Both the position numbers and the translations under genes were made by a program. Under the pieces are notes generated by a model. It was not told the origin of the DNA, ran no database searches, and saw only the letters and a list, made by a program, of their open reading frames with translations. 64,000 nucleotides of DNA, taken from contig JAUIMM010000202.1 in assembly GCA_031769625.1 (NCBI GenBank), positions 12,138,001-12,202,000 of the forward strand, written 5' to 3'. Shown one piece after another: positions 1 to 11,377 of this stretch. This DNA is from Taudactylus pleione. Its lineage: Eukaryota; Chordata; Amphibia; Anura; Myobatrachidae. Numbering within the stretch: position 1 is the stretch's first letter; each line of letters starts with the position of its first letter.

Positions 1-578
1 ATGTCCACAGAATGATGGTTAACCTACTGACCATGTTGACCTATTGACTGTCAACATCCAGAACCAGTTGATCTTTTGGAGTCAACCTTCTGAATGTCGA
101 ATTTTCACTGTCAATCTTCATACCACACTCTTGGTAGCCACTAGAATATGATATATATTTCATGCTATACAGTAGACTATGGTCTACATTATATAGAAAA
201 CTTGTTTATGTATAAGCCACTAGAATATTTTTCTAAAGTTTTCACTACACTGCTCTCTATTTTGCACATGTCAATTTGATTCTCTCTGTATTGTAGGTAG
301 ATTAGAATGCTCTATGTATTGTAAACAAGCTCCTAAAATGCTCTCTGTATTGTATGTTGGTCATTAGATTGATAACTGTATTGTATATTAATCACTAATA
401 GATGTTCTTTAATATTGCTAAAGTAGTCCTTGCATTTAGTACTGATCAACAGTGCAATATTTTTTTTTTAAAGTAACAAGTTGATCCAAGATGTAAAGTA
501 GCTTCCACACTCTACCACTGCAGGTTCTGCTAGTCAGATGGGCTGTGTATTGTTTGATTCACACCTCTTTTAAATATA

Positions 579-617
<39 letters not shown>

Positions 618-1540
618 TTTTTTTTTTTAATTAACATTGTTGACCTCTCCCTACACCTGTGAATGGTACAGTCTCTTGGCATTTGCTATACTGTCCTTAT
701 CTTATGCAGGCCTATAAGATTTCTCCCTTACAGCTCTCCTTATATGCAAGCTTCTCTCCCACTCTATCAGGAACATCATAACTGCATATATGGTCCCTGA
801 TGACCATATGATCATATGGTCCCTGATGATGATTCCTTCATCAAAGCCTATGTTTATCTTTCTCCATAATACTGTTCCTACATCAACTCTGCATAAGCAT
901 ACCTTTAATGGCAGCAGGGTGTGTGCTGCACACGTGCCCCTGGGTCCAGGTTGGCCCTTACACCACACACACTGCACCAAAGCATAGCTAACTGGTGCTG
1001 GCAAGTAGGTCTCCCATCCTATGCAGTGCCATCTTTCCAGTTATATCTTCAGAAAGATGGCACGTCACAGTGAAAGCAAAGACTGGCACTGTGCCAGAGT
1101 CCTTGCTATCTTATTCACATGCGCCATCTTGGAAGATGCCATCACGTGGAAGGGGGGTCCACTTGCCGGAGATGGTAGTGTTTGGGCAGGCCCACTTCTT
1201 CAAGAAGCCCCTGCAATTCTGCCCTATTCTTTGAAATAATTGCTGTTATGCTACCTTCGGTATTAAATATTCCCGACACCTCTTAGGTGTAAGCTTGTAC
1301 CTGCTAATACATGTTATGTGTTTGGCTCACAATCCCCCAATGTATAGTGCTGCATAATACAGTATGTTGCCACTTTGTAAAAAAAGAATAACAGTATGGC
1401 AAATCCTGCTGACAAATCTGGCACCTTTCATTAATTAAACATTTCCATTTATTTTCTAAAAGGAATTGTACTTTTAGTAATAGATACAGTAGATCTGTGC
1501 ACAAAAAAGATGAATGATCCTTCATTACTTTTCCATTTAG
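1..1540. other. Non-coding sequence before the first recognised exon
   Basis: No coding exon or complete transposon recognised. The first 120 bases carry the GTCAAC/GTTGAC-type motifs seen in the degenerate repeats elsewhere in the window. Bases 890-1200 resemble a decayed copy of the hAT-type MITE family found intact at 5634-6021 (a GCAGGGTGTG..GCTGCAC segment followed by CCCCTGGGTCCAG). It is probably intron of the plus-strand gene whose exon starts at 1541. Confidence 0.5.
572..612. repeat. (TA)n microsatellite
   Basis: An almost pure TA dinucleotide run followed by a T-rich tract. Confidence 0.9.
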
Positions 1541-1749
1541 GTTTTACTATGAACATTCTGCGGCGCTTAAGCCAGCGCAAAGAAAATCAATAGACAAAGT
1601 GACTCTGGCCAGTATCATCTGTAATAACAGTAACATCAACAAGGTCCCTCAAAATGTCTTCATGGGGAACAGTTACCCTCGAGATTTTGTCAACTGTAAC
1701 AGCATCCCATCACTGGACCTGGGTCCTTGGAGAACGTCAGGTAGAGAGA
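1541..1749 (+). CDS. Penultimate coding exon of an unidentified host gene
   Basis: A 209-base exon open in one frame for 69 codons, with one base left over at each end. It is preceded by a pyrimidine-rich acceptor (TTACTTTTCCATTTAG) and followed by a consensus donor (AGA|GTAAGT). The peptide begins FYYEHSAALKPAQRKSID, has an NKVPQNVFMGNSYPRDFVNC core and ends DLGPWRTSGRE. It joins in phase to the exon at 3752, giving a Ser codon across the junction. I do not recognise the family and see no known domain, signal peptide or membrane segment in this short stretch. Paired splice signals, ordinary codon use and no match to a transposon suggest a real host exon. The gene runs convergently towards the CIDEB exons further right. 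Confidence 0.7.
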
Positions 1750-2872
1750 GTAAGTACACAATAACAGAGGACAACTAACTAATGCTTTGTATACATTTAC
1801 ATTTGCAGCTTGTTTTCTCAAGCATGTACTGAAGATGGTTGCTAGAGATGAGTGAGATTTCAAAACTGCTCCTTCAATAATATTATTTAGGTTATTTTAA
1901 TATATATCAATTAGCAGGCTATACCATTTGGCCCTATAAGTTCTTTATATGATGGAAATAAAAACATGGTTTTTACTTGTAAAGTGCACTGGCAGTGCTT
2001 TATGAGAGGCCTGCTTTTAGAAGCTTTTCTTACCCCTGTACTGAACCTATTTTGTTACTTTTTGGGGCTGGTCAAATTCCAACAACGATATCAATAATTT
2101 TGTTAGGCAGTATCAACAAAACTTGTACCGTGTTTATTCAGAAAACTTAGCATTTTCTGAAAATATCATTAGTTTATTTTTTGCTTCTACTAAAATGGGA
2201 AATAAATCCTAAAAGTGATTGAATAGCAAGAAAGTTAAAAGCAAATGTGTGTATTGTTATTGTTTTTACCTAAGCACCACCAAGCTGTGGTTCTTGCCTC
2301 AGCATTAAAGCAGAATTTCACACACAGAATTGTCTAAATAATTTAGCAATTTTTTTTTTACCAGTCTAGTTTTCGCCATCTTAAATGTAATGGAATGTGT
2401 AGGAATAACGTGGTAGCCCAAGAAGGCATACCTTTTTGATAATTAAAATGCCTATCACATTAATAGGGCATTATTCAGATGTAGATGCTGCCACATCTGC
2501 TCTTGGGTCTGTTGCCGTAGTCACGGGAGCGATAATATGCAAATTCTAGTTTCAGCCATACCCTGGTGTACTAGCGTGCGCCTGAATGAGCAAGTCCAGA
2601 GAAGCCCACTTTCAGTGTCCGTTCACTCTGGAACACTGACGGTGGTTCTTGATGCACCACCTTCGGCGCACCATCTGAACATGGCCTCTGGGGCTGGGGC
2701 TGTGCATCCGCTTTCACTGACATGCCCTCGACACTCTCGAGACCCATTACGCGCCCACGTGGCGTTACTTTCTGTGTTCATTTCAGGCCACCTCCCAGTC
2801 ATCGGCCAGGAATGACCATAATTTTGCCTGTTAGTTTCTGATACCAATGGTCCCATATGCAACAGCGCCTAA

Positions 2873-3257
2873 GGGGTAAATTTACTAAAGTGCGGGTTTT
2901 TAGAAGTGGAGATGTTGCCCATAGCAACCAATGAGATTCTAGCTATTATCTTCTAAAACAGTGGTTCTCTAACTCGGTCCTCGGGACCCCACACAGGTCA
3001 CGTTTTGCAGGTCACCCAGCAGGTGCACAGGTGTATTCATTACTCAATGACACATTTTAAAAGATCCACAGGTGGAGCTAATTATCTCACTTGATTCAGT
3101 GTGGAGACCTGGAAAACATGCACTGTTTGGGGTCCTGAGGACCGAGTTTGAGAACCTGTGTTCTAAAAGGTGCTAGATCAATGTTAAGTAGAATCTGAGT
3201 GGTGGTTATGGGCAACATCTCCACTTCTAAAAACCCGCCCTTTAGTAAATATACCCC
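2873..3257. mobile_element. Foldback MITE (GGGGTAAATTTACTAA ends), interrupted
   Basis: The left arm (GGGGTAAATTTACTAAAG, then a segment with CCCATAGCAACCAAT) and the right arm (..CTTTAGTAAATATACCCC) are inverted copies. A complete copy of the same family lies at 56932-57101. This copy is split by the hAT-type MITE at 2959-3160. It lies in the last intron of the plus-strand gene. Confidence 0.85.
2959..3160. mobile_element. hAT-type MITE nested in a foldback MITE
   Basis: A 202-bp insertion with CAGTGGTTCT-like left and ..TTTGAGAACCTGTG right ends, flanked by a perfect 8-bp target duplication TTCTAAAA (2951-2958 and 3161-3168). Eight-base duplications and CAGNG ends are typical of hAT elements. 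It has no coding capacity. Confidence 0.88.
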
Positions 3258-3751
3258 TAAATGAGTAGCATGGGGGAGATATGGACATTGACCAGGACAT
3301 TTTAAGAGATATGCAGGCCAATGTGCAGTGCCCCTTTCTTCCCCCAACGTGCAGCTCCCCCATATATTTACGCAAGCCCAGTCAAACCCTTATATGGGAT
3401 GTATGTTTTCCAATTGTGTTATATATATCTGGACAACAATACTAATTAGATAGGGTTATAAGCATGTTAAAAAAGCAGTCGTGAATACATAAATTAGGCA
3501 ATACTGCTATATAGAATCACAGCGACATTTGTTGATACTTGCTGATTTACGTTCCATGAACTCTGATTGCCTTGTTCTCCAGTATTTTGCAATTTTTGTT
3601 TTGCATGAATCAAAACAATTTGCACATTAATTATCTTATGTGGAAATGGTGTGTGGACAATAACGCTACTATAAGGCAAAATAAATGTGTTCTGATATGT
3701 ACATATTTTTTTGAACGTTATTCCATGCCTGTTTGTTTTTTTGCATTCTAG

Positions 3752-3780
3752 GTTCTTCTGAAAGCAATGAGAAAAAATGA
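3752..3780 (+). CDS. Terminal coding exon of the unidentified host gene
   Basis: The acceptor TTTTTTGCATTCTAG precedes an exon whose reading frame continues the 1541-1749 exon. It adds Ser-Ser-Ser-Glu-Ser-Asn-Glu-Lys-Lys and stops at TGA (3778-3780). The 3' UTR runs about 110 bases to a canonical polyadenylation signal at 3885. Agreement of donor phase, acceptor, stop and poly(A) signal is the main evidence that this is a functional 3' end. The protein is not identified. Confidence 0.68.
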
Positions 3781-3884
3781 CATAGCCAACATGGACAGAT
3801 GAAGCAGATGCCAGTTAATTTCCTTGTTAATCCTACAAAAAAAATTACACAGATTATGCATTTTGAATTGTATATTTTATTATT

Positions 3885-3890
3885 AATAAA
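3885..3890 (+). promoter_or_regulatory. AATAAA polyadenylation signal
   Basis: A canonical hexamer about 105 bases after the stop codon, followed by GT- and T-rich sequence (GTTGTTATTG). It fits the end of the plus-strand transcript. Confidence 0.65.
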
Positions 3891-3910
3891 GTTGTTATTG
3901 CTAATTGTTA

Positions 3911-4910
3911 TCACTCATGTATCTGAATACGTTGCTGTTAAACCAAATTTTACATAACATGTCAGTTCCACATTTAACAGTAACACTAATCCCACTATGC
4001 TGTAAACCTTATCCAAATTCTGGTAAAGTCTGGCAAATACTTTAGCCAATATTAATTACAGCATATTCTTCTGTATGATACTGTTCCAACCCTTCCAATA
4101 ATTTTTCCTGGTTAGGTTTCCAATGACTCCATAGCGCACTGTACAATTTAGCTCAAAGAAACCAATGCTCAGCTAGTTTCTTGATATGTGTAAGTCAGAA
4201 AATTATCACAATGCAAAATGATATACAAACCCTTCAAGTAAATACAAATACAACTAAATACGTGTAAAACATTCTTCTAACTTACCTCTGCTCCTCACCA
4301 TGCTGAGAGGGGGTGTAGCCATGATGACATGACACCATCCTCTGATAATTGCCTCTTTGCGCCCCCATTTTACTAGGAAGTTGGCGTAATGTGGGAGGGT
4401 GAACTACTAGTCCCCTGGACGTTCAGGGAGAGTAGACAAGTACGGTGTGGTACTTGAAATAAATACAGATTGTGAGACTCTCACCCAGGGTCATAAATAA
4501 AGGTGTGCCAGCAGTGCCACCACACAGAGCGGAAAGTGCCTGGAAAGGCATCCTGCAGCCAGAATCTCTGCAGCAGTGCCGCCTGAAGCGGCCTTAGGAT
4601 GCTTTAGGCATGCACACCTCTGCCCTTACAGACACAGACACCAGGAATTACAGCAATGCCCGCATTGTTGTAATTCCCGATGTTTGCAGCCCCGCCCGTC
4701 TATATGATGTCACACGGAGGACAGGACCACTAATTATGGCGCTGCTCTTACATGTAGGTGAATCTCACACAGGCTTTGCATATAGACTCTACAGAATATT
4801 CCTAATGCTGATGCAACACATAAACAAGATCTAACCCCAGAAATATGTCATGTTATGTTCTTGCTGTACATGCTGACAAAATGAATATGTCACAGGTGAT
4901 ATAACACTTA
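3911..4910. other. Intergenic sequence with no recognised gene
   Basis: About 1 kb between the poly(A) signal and the next MITE. It is AT-rich apart from a more GC-rich stretch near 4300-4750. No domain-bearing open frame or recognisable transposon was found. Confidence 0.4.
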
Positions 4911-5080
4911 GGAGTCTATTTACTAAGCAGTGTTAGTAGACAGAGTAAAAAGTGATAAGGTGCCAGCCAATCAGCTCCCAACTGTCATCTCACAGGCTGT
5001 GTACGAAAAATGACAGTTGGGAGATGATTGGCTGGCACCTTATCACTCTGTCTCCTAACACTGCTTAGTAAATAGACCCC
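4911..5080. mobile_element. Foldback MITE (GGGTCTATTTACTAAG family)
   Basis: Two long inverted arms carry CAGCCAATCAGCTCCCAACTG and its complement around a short centre, with GTCTATTTACTAAGC ends. Related copies lie at 26237-26410 and 42369-42544. No coding capacity. Confidence 0.88.
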
Positions 5081-5420
5081 TATGATATGTCTAAGCATGT
5101 TGAACTGTACTGTAATTATACGTCATCATGTAACCCAAGCAGCGCATACCGAAAGTGTGTTGTTTGCACTTTGAAATGAAAGAGCTAAGGTCAACTATTC
5201 ATTAAAAGCCACAGCGTGTGATAGCTCCAAATTTGTACAGTCATTTTACTGGCTCACTTACCTCATCTGCCACCATGCAATCCTGGGGTCACGTGGTGCA
5301 CTTTAATCTCCATTATTTATGACACATGCTCACTAAACACGGTTATTCAGTAATTTTATTGTTATCAATCCAATGAAATGTAAAAAAAACTGGGATGCTA
5401 ATAAGAATACATAATGCCTA

Positions 5421-5620
5421 CCCTCCAACATGACCCATTCCATTGGGTACAAAACACTCTACTCCTGGACTTCCCACCTATTGTATGATTGCAGCCACCT
5501 GTGGTGAACTATGTAATTGATGAGACCGGTGCATCACCACAGGTGGCTGCAATAATAAATTAAGTAGTAAGTCCAGGAGCAGAGTATTTTGTACCTAATG
5601 GAACGGGTCATGTTGGAGGG
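5421..5620. mobile_element. Foldback MITE (CCCTCCAACATGACCC ends)
   Basis: A 200-bp inverted-repeat element. The arms share CCCTCCAACATGACCCATT, TACTCCTGGACTT and GCAGCCACCTGTGGTGA with their complements on the right. No open frame of interest. Confidence 0.85.
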
Positions 5621-5633
5621 TCTGCATAATGGC

Positions 5634-6021
5634 CATGGGTGTATCTATAATGGGTGCAGGGTGTGCGGTGCACATGGGCCCCTGGGTCCAGAGGGGGCCC
5701 ATACTGCACACCCTGCACCCATATTTTTTAATACTTACCTCTCCAAAGTCCCAAGTCAGCTGGAGAGGCATTACACAAAACTCCTGGAAAATGGCCTCCG
5801 TGGCCATTTCCCGGCATTCTACACATGCGCAGTAGGGAATCGCCAGGAAAATTCCTGCTGCGTTATTTTCCCAGTGACCTGCATATACGCAGTAGACTCC
5901 GGGCACAAACTAGTGCCAAGATCCTACTGAGGCTGTCAGTGCGCGGCGGCCTCCGGAGAGAGAGGAGGGGGCCCCGGACGGGGAGTGAACACGGGCCCCC
6001 TCCTCTCTTAAAATGCCCCTG
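5634..6021. mobile_element. hAT-type MITE
   Basis: The ends are CATGGGTGTATCTATAATGG at left and ..TTAAAATGCCCCTG at right. It is flanked by near-perfect 8-bp duplications (ATAATGGC at 5626-5633, ATAATAGC at 6022-6029). The same family in opposite orientation lies at 52481-52787. Decayed relatives occur near 6330-6460 and 6660-6745. Confidence 0.8.
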
Positions 6022-7194
6022 ATAATAGCAATATTAATTACACAGAATAAGACAAAATGTACTGTACAGTTGGTCAATGATGAACAATTAGTAAGGGGTA
6101 ATATGCATGAAAATCAATTCACGTTTCCGCCGTGTTTTAGTTATGCTTTTAGCACAAGTGGCTTTCTTTTATCAGCATTTTCCAATGCAATATCTATAAG
6201 AGCCCATAAAATATACTTCATTCTGTTTTTAATGTACAGTAGTTTCCCTTATATTAGGGGCTGAAAAGGAAATAACATTGGATAGGTATATGGCTATGCA
6301 TTTACTAGTTTGCATTGTGGGTCTATTTTCCTTTGCACCTGTGCAGAGCACAGAGCTCAGGACCCAGGTGTGCAAAGTCTGGAGATGGGGGACTGTGTGC
6401 AGTGCCCCTCTCCACTCCATGTAGAGCCCCCTACCTTCTGCTAGGGGCACTATCTTTCCAGTGATGTATGGCTCATGATAGTAAAGGCTATGGCACAAAG
6501 CTAATACTGGCACTATCTTTTTTATTAAATCACCTAAAAAAAATGGTGTCGCTGGCAGATTACATGGGGGAAGAACCACTGCATGGCACAGTGTCGCTGG
6601 CAGATTACATGGGGGGAGAACCACTGCATGGCACAGAGCACACTAAGTGAAGTCTGTTCTGGGTGCAGGGTGTGCAGTGCAGGGACCCCTTAACCCAGGG
6701 GCCCATTTGTACCACACACCTGATAATCATATACGCCACTGGCTCAGGAAATCAGGACAGAGGTGACTGGAGGTACATAATGGTACTTTATCTTATGGGA
6801 GAAGCTGTGCTTATTTCAGGAGTACTTGCTGAATACAGTCATGTAATGAGTGATCACCGTATTACCTAATTTTTACATGGCCTTGGAAGTAGCATTGGAC
6901 CATGATTTAAATGGGACACCTTTTGCACCATCTTGGACAATTTATATAGCGAAATACGAATTTAAGAAAAACAAAATTATATACATATGTCCAATGGTGT
7001 TTCTGCAGTATGCCAACTTTTCAGGTGCCCGTCACCCTGAACTTAAATCTAAATGCTATCCCAATGTCTACCACGCTTGTGATCCTCAGCACAAGAAGAA
7101 ATTGTTACTATATAATTTGCCAGTCACATTACTTTTGTTCCTTCTAATATTTTTCGAAACCCAGAGGGGATTTTTGATCCTTGAAGGTATCCTT

Positions 7195-7370
7195 AACGGG
7201 ATCGGTATGATTTACCACCGGACGATCGGGATGCCAGGTGTCGGGCTCCTGGCGTTGGTAAAATGACAGGTGTCGGGATTTCGACACCTGTCATTAGACC
7301 CTTGCTGGGATTAGACAGTCAGGATGCCAACAGTCAGCATTTAGACCGTCGGCATCCCGACTGCATACCT
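7195..7370. repeat. Interspersed repeat with CGGGATGCCAGGTGTCGGG motif and central hairpin
   Basis: A GC-rich segment with a perfect 12-bp hairpin (TGACAGGTGTCG / CGACACCTGTCA) followed by CATTAGACCC. Related copies lie at 8399-8545, 9416-9591, 15014-15160 and 59285-59420. It looks like a short non-autonomous element, but I could not fix its ends. Confidence 0.65.
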
Positions 7371-8065
7371 CCTTAACAACATCAAGTATATAAAATATTA
7401 CTGCTGAAGTGGCTTTGGCGCACTGACACTCCCCAGCAGCAAATTAAAAATCTGTAAGTTAGACCCTAAAAACAACCTCTAAATTCCAATATTAAAAAAA
7501 TGGTGATTATCAGAATGCGCTAATGTCAAAGAATAGTATAGAATATTAATATGCTTTCCTTAAATTTGTGCATATGCAGGTGTTGTCTCTCACAGTTAAC
7601 GTAATTTATCACCTACTTGAAAACGTCCTGTCACACTTTACCATAGCGTTTCAAGAGTATCAAATAGGTCCTGCAACGCATTTCGAATCTACCAGGATTC
7701 TTCCTCAGGCAGTAGTGAGAATGTGAAGGAAAGTACTTCCTATTTATACCTCCCCGGATCCACTGAGCTATTGAGCCCGGGACTACACGATGATTTTTAG
7801 CACCAGCCCACCGCAGTACCATTTCCTGGTGAGAAGGCTTTGCTTTTGGGGACCACACTCCCATGTCTGTATATTATTATTATTATTTTTGATGTTTATA
7901 TGTTTTGTTGAATAGAACAGAATTTCATTCCCATTAATTTCTGGGTAATTTCATCTAACTGAAGTAGGACATTAACTAGCGCCAACTCTATAACATGTTT
8001 CAATTTTCTCATTTCTATTTTGAAGTTGGATGTTACTTCTGTTTAGTGCTATAGGAGGCTGCATG

Positions 8066-8386
8066 TTATTTTGCACACGTAGGGGTATTATAATCTTTCT
8101 TTTGACTACAATACTTGGAGTTTGTCAGAAATTGTGGGTTTTTGTTATCAATGGGCTTAAGGTCTGGGGAGTTTCCTGGCCATGGACTCAAAATTTTGAT
8201 GTTTTGTTCCTCGAGCCATTTAGTTATCACTTTTTGCTTATGGCAATGTGCTCCATCATGCTGGAAAAGGCATTGTTCATCACCAAACTGTTGTTGGATG
8301 GTTGGGAGAAGTTGCTCTTGGAGGATGTTTTGGTACCATTCTTTATTCATGGCTGTGTTCTTAGGTAAAATTGCAAGTGAGCCCAT
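8066..8386 (-). pseudogene. Tc1-like transposase C-terminal fragment (unit 1 copy)
   Basis: The minus-strand translation carries a Tc1-type catalytic region: CLFQHDGAHCHKQKVITKWL, with the second catalytic Asp in HDGAHC, then SPWPGNSPDLKPIDN where the third acidic residue is expected (family form NPIEN). A substitution leaves Asp-Asn at that place. The N-terminal DNA-binding part and first catalytic Asp are absent because unit 1 starts inside the element. Both ends are truncated and it is certainly inactive. The identical copy in unit 2 is part of the split element at 13675-15013. Confidence 0.8.
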
Positions 8387-10616
8387 TCCCTTGGCTGAGA
8401 TCGGTAAGCCGGGTGTTGGGCTCCCGGCGTAGGCCGAATGACAGGCATCAGGATTTCGACGTCTGTCGTTAGACCCCTGCCAGGATTAGCCAGTCATGAA
8501 GTCGGCGGTCGGGATTACAACCATCAGCTTCCGACCCTTAGAAACAACATGTACATGAATCTAGAACTGGCTGGTTAATAGCAGACTGGGAACATCTCAC
8601 TGGATGTAATGCATGAGAGGAGGGCATATAGCCACTGGAAAGCAAGGGCAAGTTAAAACTCACAAAAATAAATATTAAACATAATATTCCATATTTTGTT
8701 TACATTTTATTAAACCATGTTGTTTAGCATAATATCACTGCCTGTTTGCATCAAATCATTTATACATTCAAGGGAGAATGTAATTGTTTTTTCGCACCAG
8801 CCGCTAGGTGACGTTCACCATTAGCAATTCAATTGTTCTGCTGTTTGTGCGCCCATAGCCGCGGCTGTACACATTTTTGGTCGCAGCCTCCTTAGGTGGC
8901 GAGCAGAAATGTGCAATAAGTCTATGGTTTGAGTGGTCTAACACAGATTTAACATGGGTTTAGCCATTTTGTGTGGCTAAACCCGATGCTTTTCGTCGTC
9001 AAAAAGTAATGGATGCCCGATCAGAGCAACATGTAAATTACTCTACTTGCTGAATACAGTCATGTAATGAGTGATCACCGTATTACCTAATTTTTACATG
9101 GCCTTGGAAGTAGCATTGGACCATGATTTAAATGGGACACCTTTTGCACCATCTTGGACAATTTATATAGCGAAATACGAATTTAAGAAAAACAAAATTA
9201 TATACATATGTCCAATGGTGTTTCTGCAGTATGCCAACTTTTCAGGTGCCCGTCACCCTGAACTTAAATCTAAATGCTATCCCAATGTCTACCACGCTTG
9301 TGATCCTCAGCACAAGAAGAAATTGTTACTATATAATTTGCCAGTCACATTACTTTTGTTCCTTCTAATATTTTTCGAAACCCAGAGGGGATTTTTGATC
9401 CTTGAAGGTATCCTTAACGGGATCGGTATGATTTACCACCGGACGATCGGGATGCCAGGTGTCGGGCTCCTGGCGTTGGTAAAATGACAGGTGTCGGGAT
9501 TTCGACACCTGTCATTAGACCCTTGCTGGGATTAGACAGTCAGGATGCCAACAGTCAGCATTTAGACCGTCGGCATCCCGACTGCATACCTCCTTAACAA
9601 CATCAAGTATATAAAATATTACTGCTGAAGTGGCTTTGGCGCACTGACACTCCCCAGCAGCAAATTAAAAATCTGTAAGTTAGACCCTAAAAACAACCTC
9701 TAAATTCCAATATTAAAAAAATGGTGATTATCAGAATGCGCTAATGTCAAAGAATAGTATAGAATATTAATATGCTTTCCTTAAATTTGTGCATATGCAG
9801 GTGTTGTCTCTCACAGTTAACGTAATTTATCACCTACTTGAAAACGTCCTGTCACACTTTACCATAGCGTTTCAAGAGTATCAAACTCTCTTACTCAAGG
9901 TAGTATGACTATGATTAAATGGGACCTCTTTATATACCCTTTGTGTAGTGAACTTCCGGGTCATGGGTCACTATCCCTAAAATACATCCTTCTATTGTAT
10001 ATGTCACTGTACAGAGGGTGAGGGTATTCTAGCCTAACCCAATTACTAATTGCGCCCACTACCGGCCTATCTCATTATTGAATACTAACATTAAACTGAC
10101 AGCTTGCTTAAACTCTGTTTTGATCCAACTGTTAATGATCAGGTGGGTTTCATCCCAGGGAGACAGACCCGAGAAAACACCAGACGGGTCATCAGTCTTA
10201 TTAATACTATCAAGTCCTGCTCTCCTGCTTTCTCTGGACACAGAGAAAGCATTTGACAGGATTAGCTTGCCATTTATGTATGAAACGCTCCGTCAAAATG
10301 GCTTTTAGGGTCAATTTCTTCAAGACATACTGGCTCTATATTCATCCCCATCCACCAGGGTCGCAGTTAGTGGAGTTGTTTCATGCCCCTTCTCTATAAC
10401 TAATGGTACTCGGCAGGGGTGTTCTTCGTCGTCCCTGATCTTCGCATTGGTTATAGAAGCCTTGACTGCCAATATCTGTAAATTTGCAACTACCTGGAGA
10501 CGGGATGGTTTGGGGTACTTCAAAATATCTTTATTCACAGATGACATCCTACTCACTCTGTCCTTTCCCCATGTGTCGCTCCCAAATTAGTTTGATCTTG
10601 CTTACTAAGGTACTAT

Positions 10617-11377
10617 GGGCCTGATTCAGAGGCGGTCGTAGGATGCAAGCGGTCGTTCTGAAACTAGGCGGCCGCTTGCATCCTGAACGGCCGCCTCCAT
10701 GACGGTCATTAGGCTGTGGGTTAACACCCACAGCTCTAACGACCGACAAGGGTGATGGTCGCGATGGTCAAGACCATCGTGACCATCGGGGCTTACGACG
10801 AGACCCTAAGGTAGGGTCTCGTCAACCTTAAGCCCCAGGGAGCTTCCTGCTCTGATCGAGCAGGAAGCTCCCCACTGACATCACCTACTGGAACGCCTCC
10901 GTTTGGCCAGGCACGCCCCCGGCCCGCCCAGAAAACGGGGCGAGCTGTCACTCAACATCGACACCTCACCCCGTCACACACGTCATCTCCAGGAAGTGTG
11001 TGATTAATCAGTGACATTGAGAGCCATCGGAGCTGCAGGCAGCGCTTGAGGTAGACCCTACCCCACCGCAAGCGCTGCGATCACTGCAGACTGAAATACA
11101 ACCAAGTGACGTGTATAATGACGCTTCTTTGCTAATTATGCACACCCATAAAACTCCATTTTGACAGTCAGACGTTCGCAGCACCACTCCCCTGTTCACA
11201 AGCACCTTCCCCTGTTACCACCCACAGTAGCGGCCAGTCTGTGTACTACGAGCACACGATTCCCGGCCGCAGTGACTGGTTCGCGCATGCATACTTTGAC
11301 GTATACGCATGCACAAATGTGCGATGATCGCCCATAGCGTGCATTCGCAGCTTAGTGAACGGGTCTGAATCAGGCCC
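10617..11377. mobile_element. Chimeric MITE with GGGCCTGATTCAGA termini
   Basis: The ends are GGGCCTGATTCAGAGGCGG and ..GGGTCTGAATCAGGCCC. The left 280 bases are a chain of hairpins matching, in reverse, the element at 62760-63310. The right 480 bases match the looser family seen at 24289-24879 and 20420-21019. Flanks are TAT on the left and TGT on the right, not a clean duplication. It interrupts the L1 remnant. Confidence 0.82.

Larger units (their letters stand above)
6824..9044. repeat. Duplication unit 1 (2221 bp, internally deleted)
   Basis: Bases 6824-7664 recur at 9045-9885 (offset 2221) and bases 7661-9044 recur at 14276-15659 (offset 6615). Every stretch I compared by eye was identical, and all translated frames match exactly. 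Unit 1 directly abuts unit 2, so this is a head-to-tail duplication in which unit 1 lacks the 4390-bp middle (9886-14275). The deletion joint shares CAAA between both flanks. It is either a very recent duplication with a deletion or an assembly join. Confidence 0.9.

Noticed and set aside
6850..7266. 138-codon plus-strand frame, duplicated at 9071-9487
   Set aside because: The two are identical because of the segment duplication. The peptide has no recognisable domain and runs into the GC-rich hairpin repeat, so I treat it as chance.
8030..8368. 112- and 105-codon plus-strand frames at 8030-8432 and their copies at 14645-15047
   Set aside because: Antisense shadows of the Tc1 transposase fragment.
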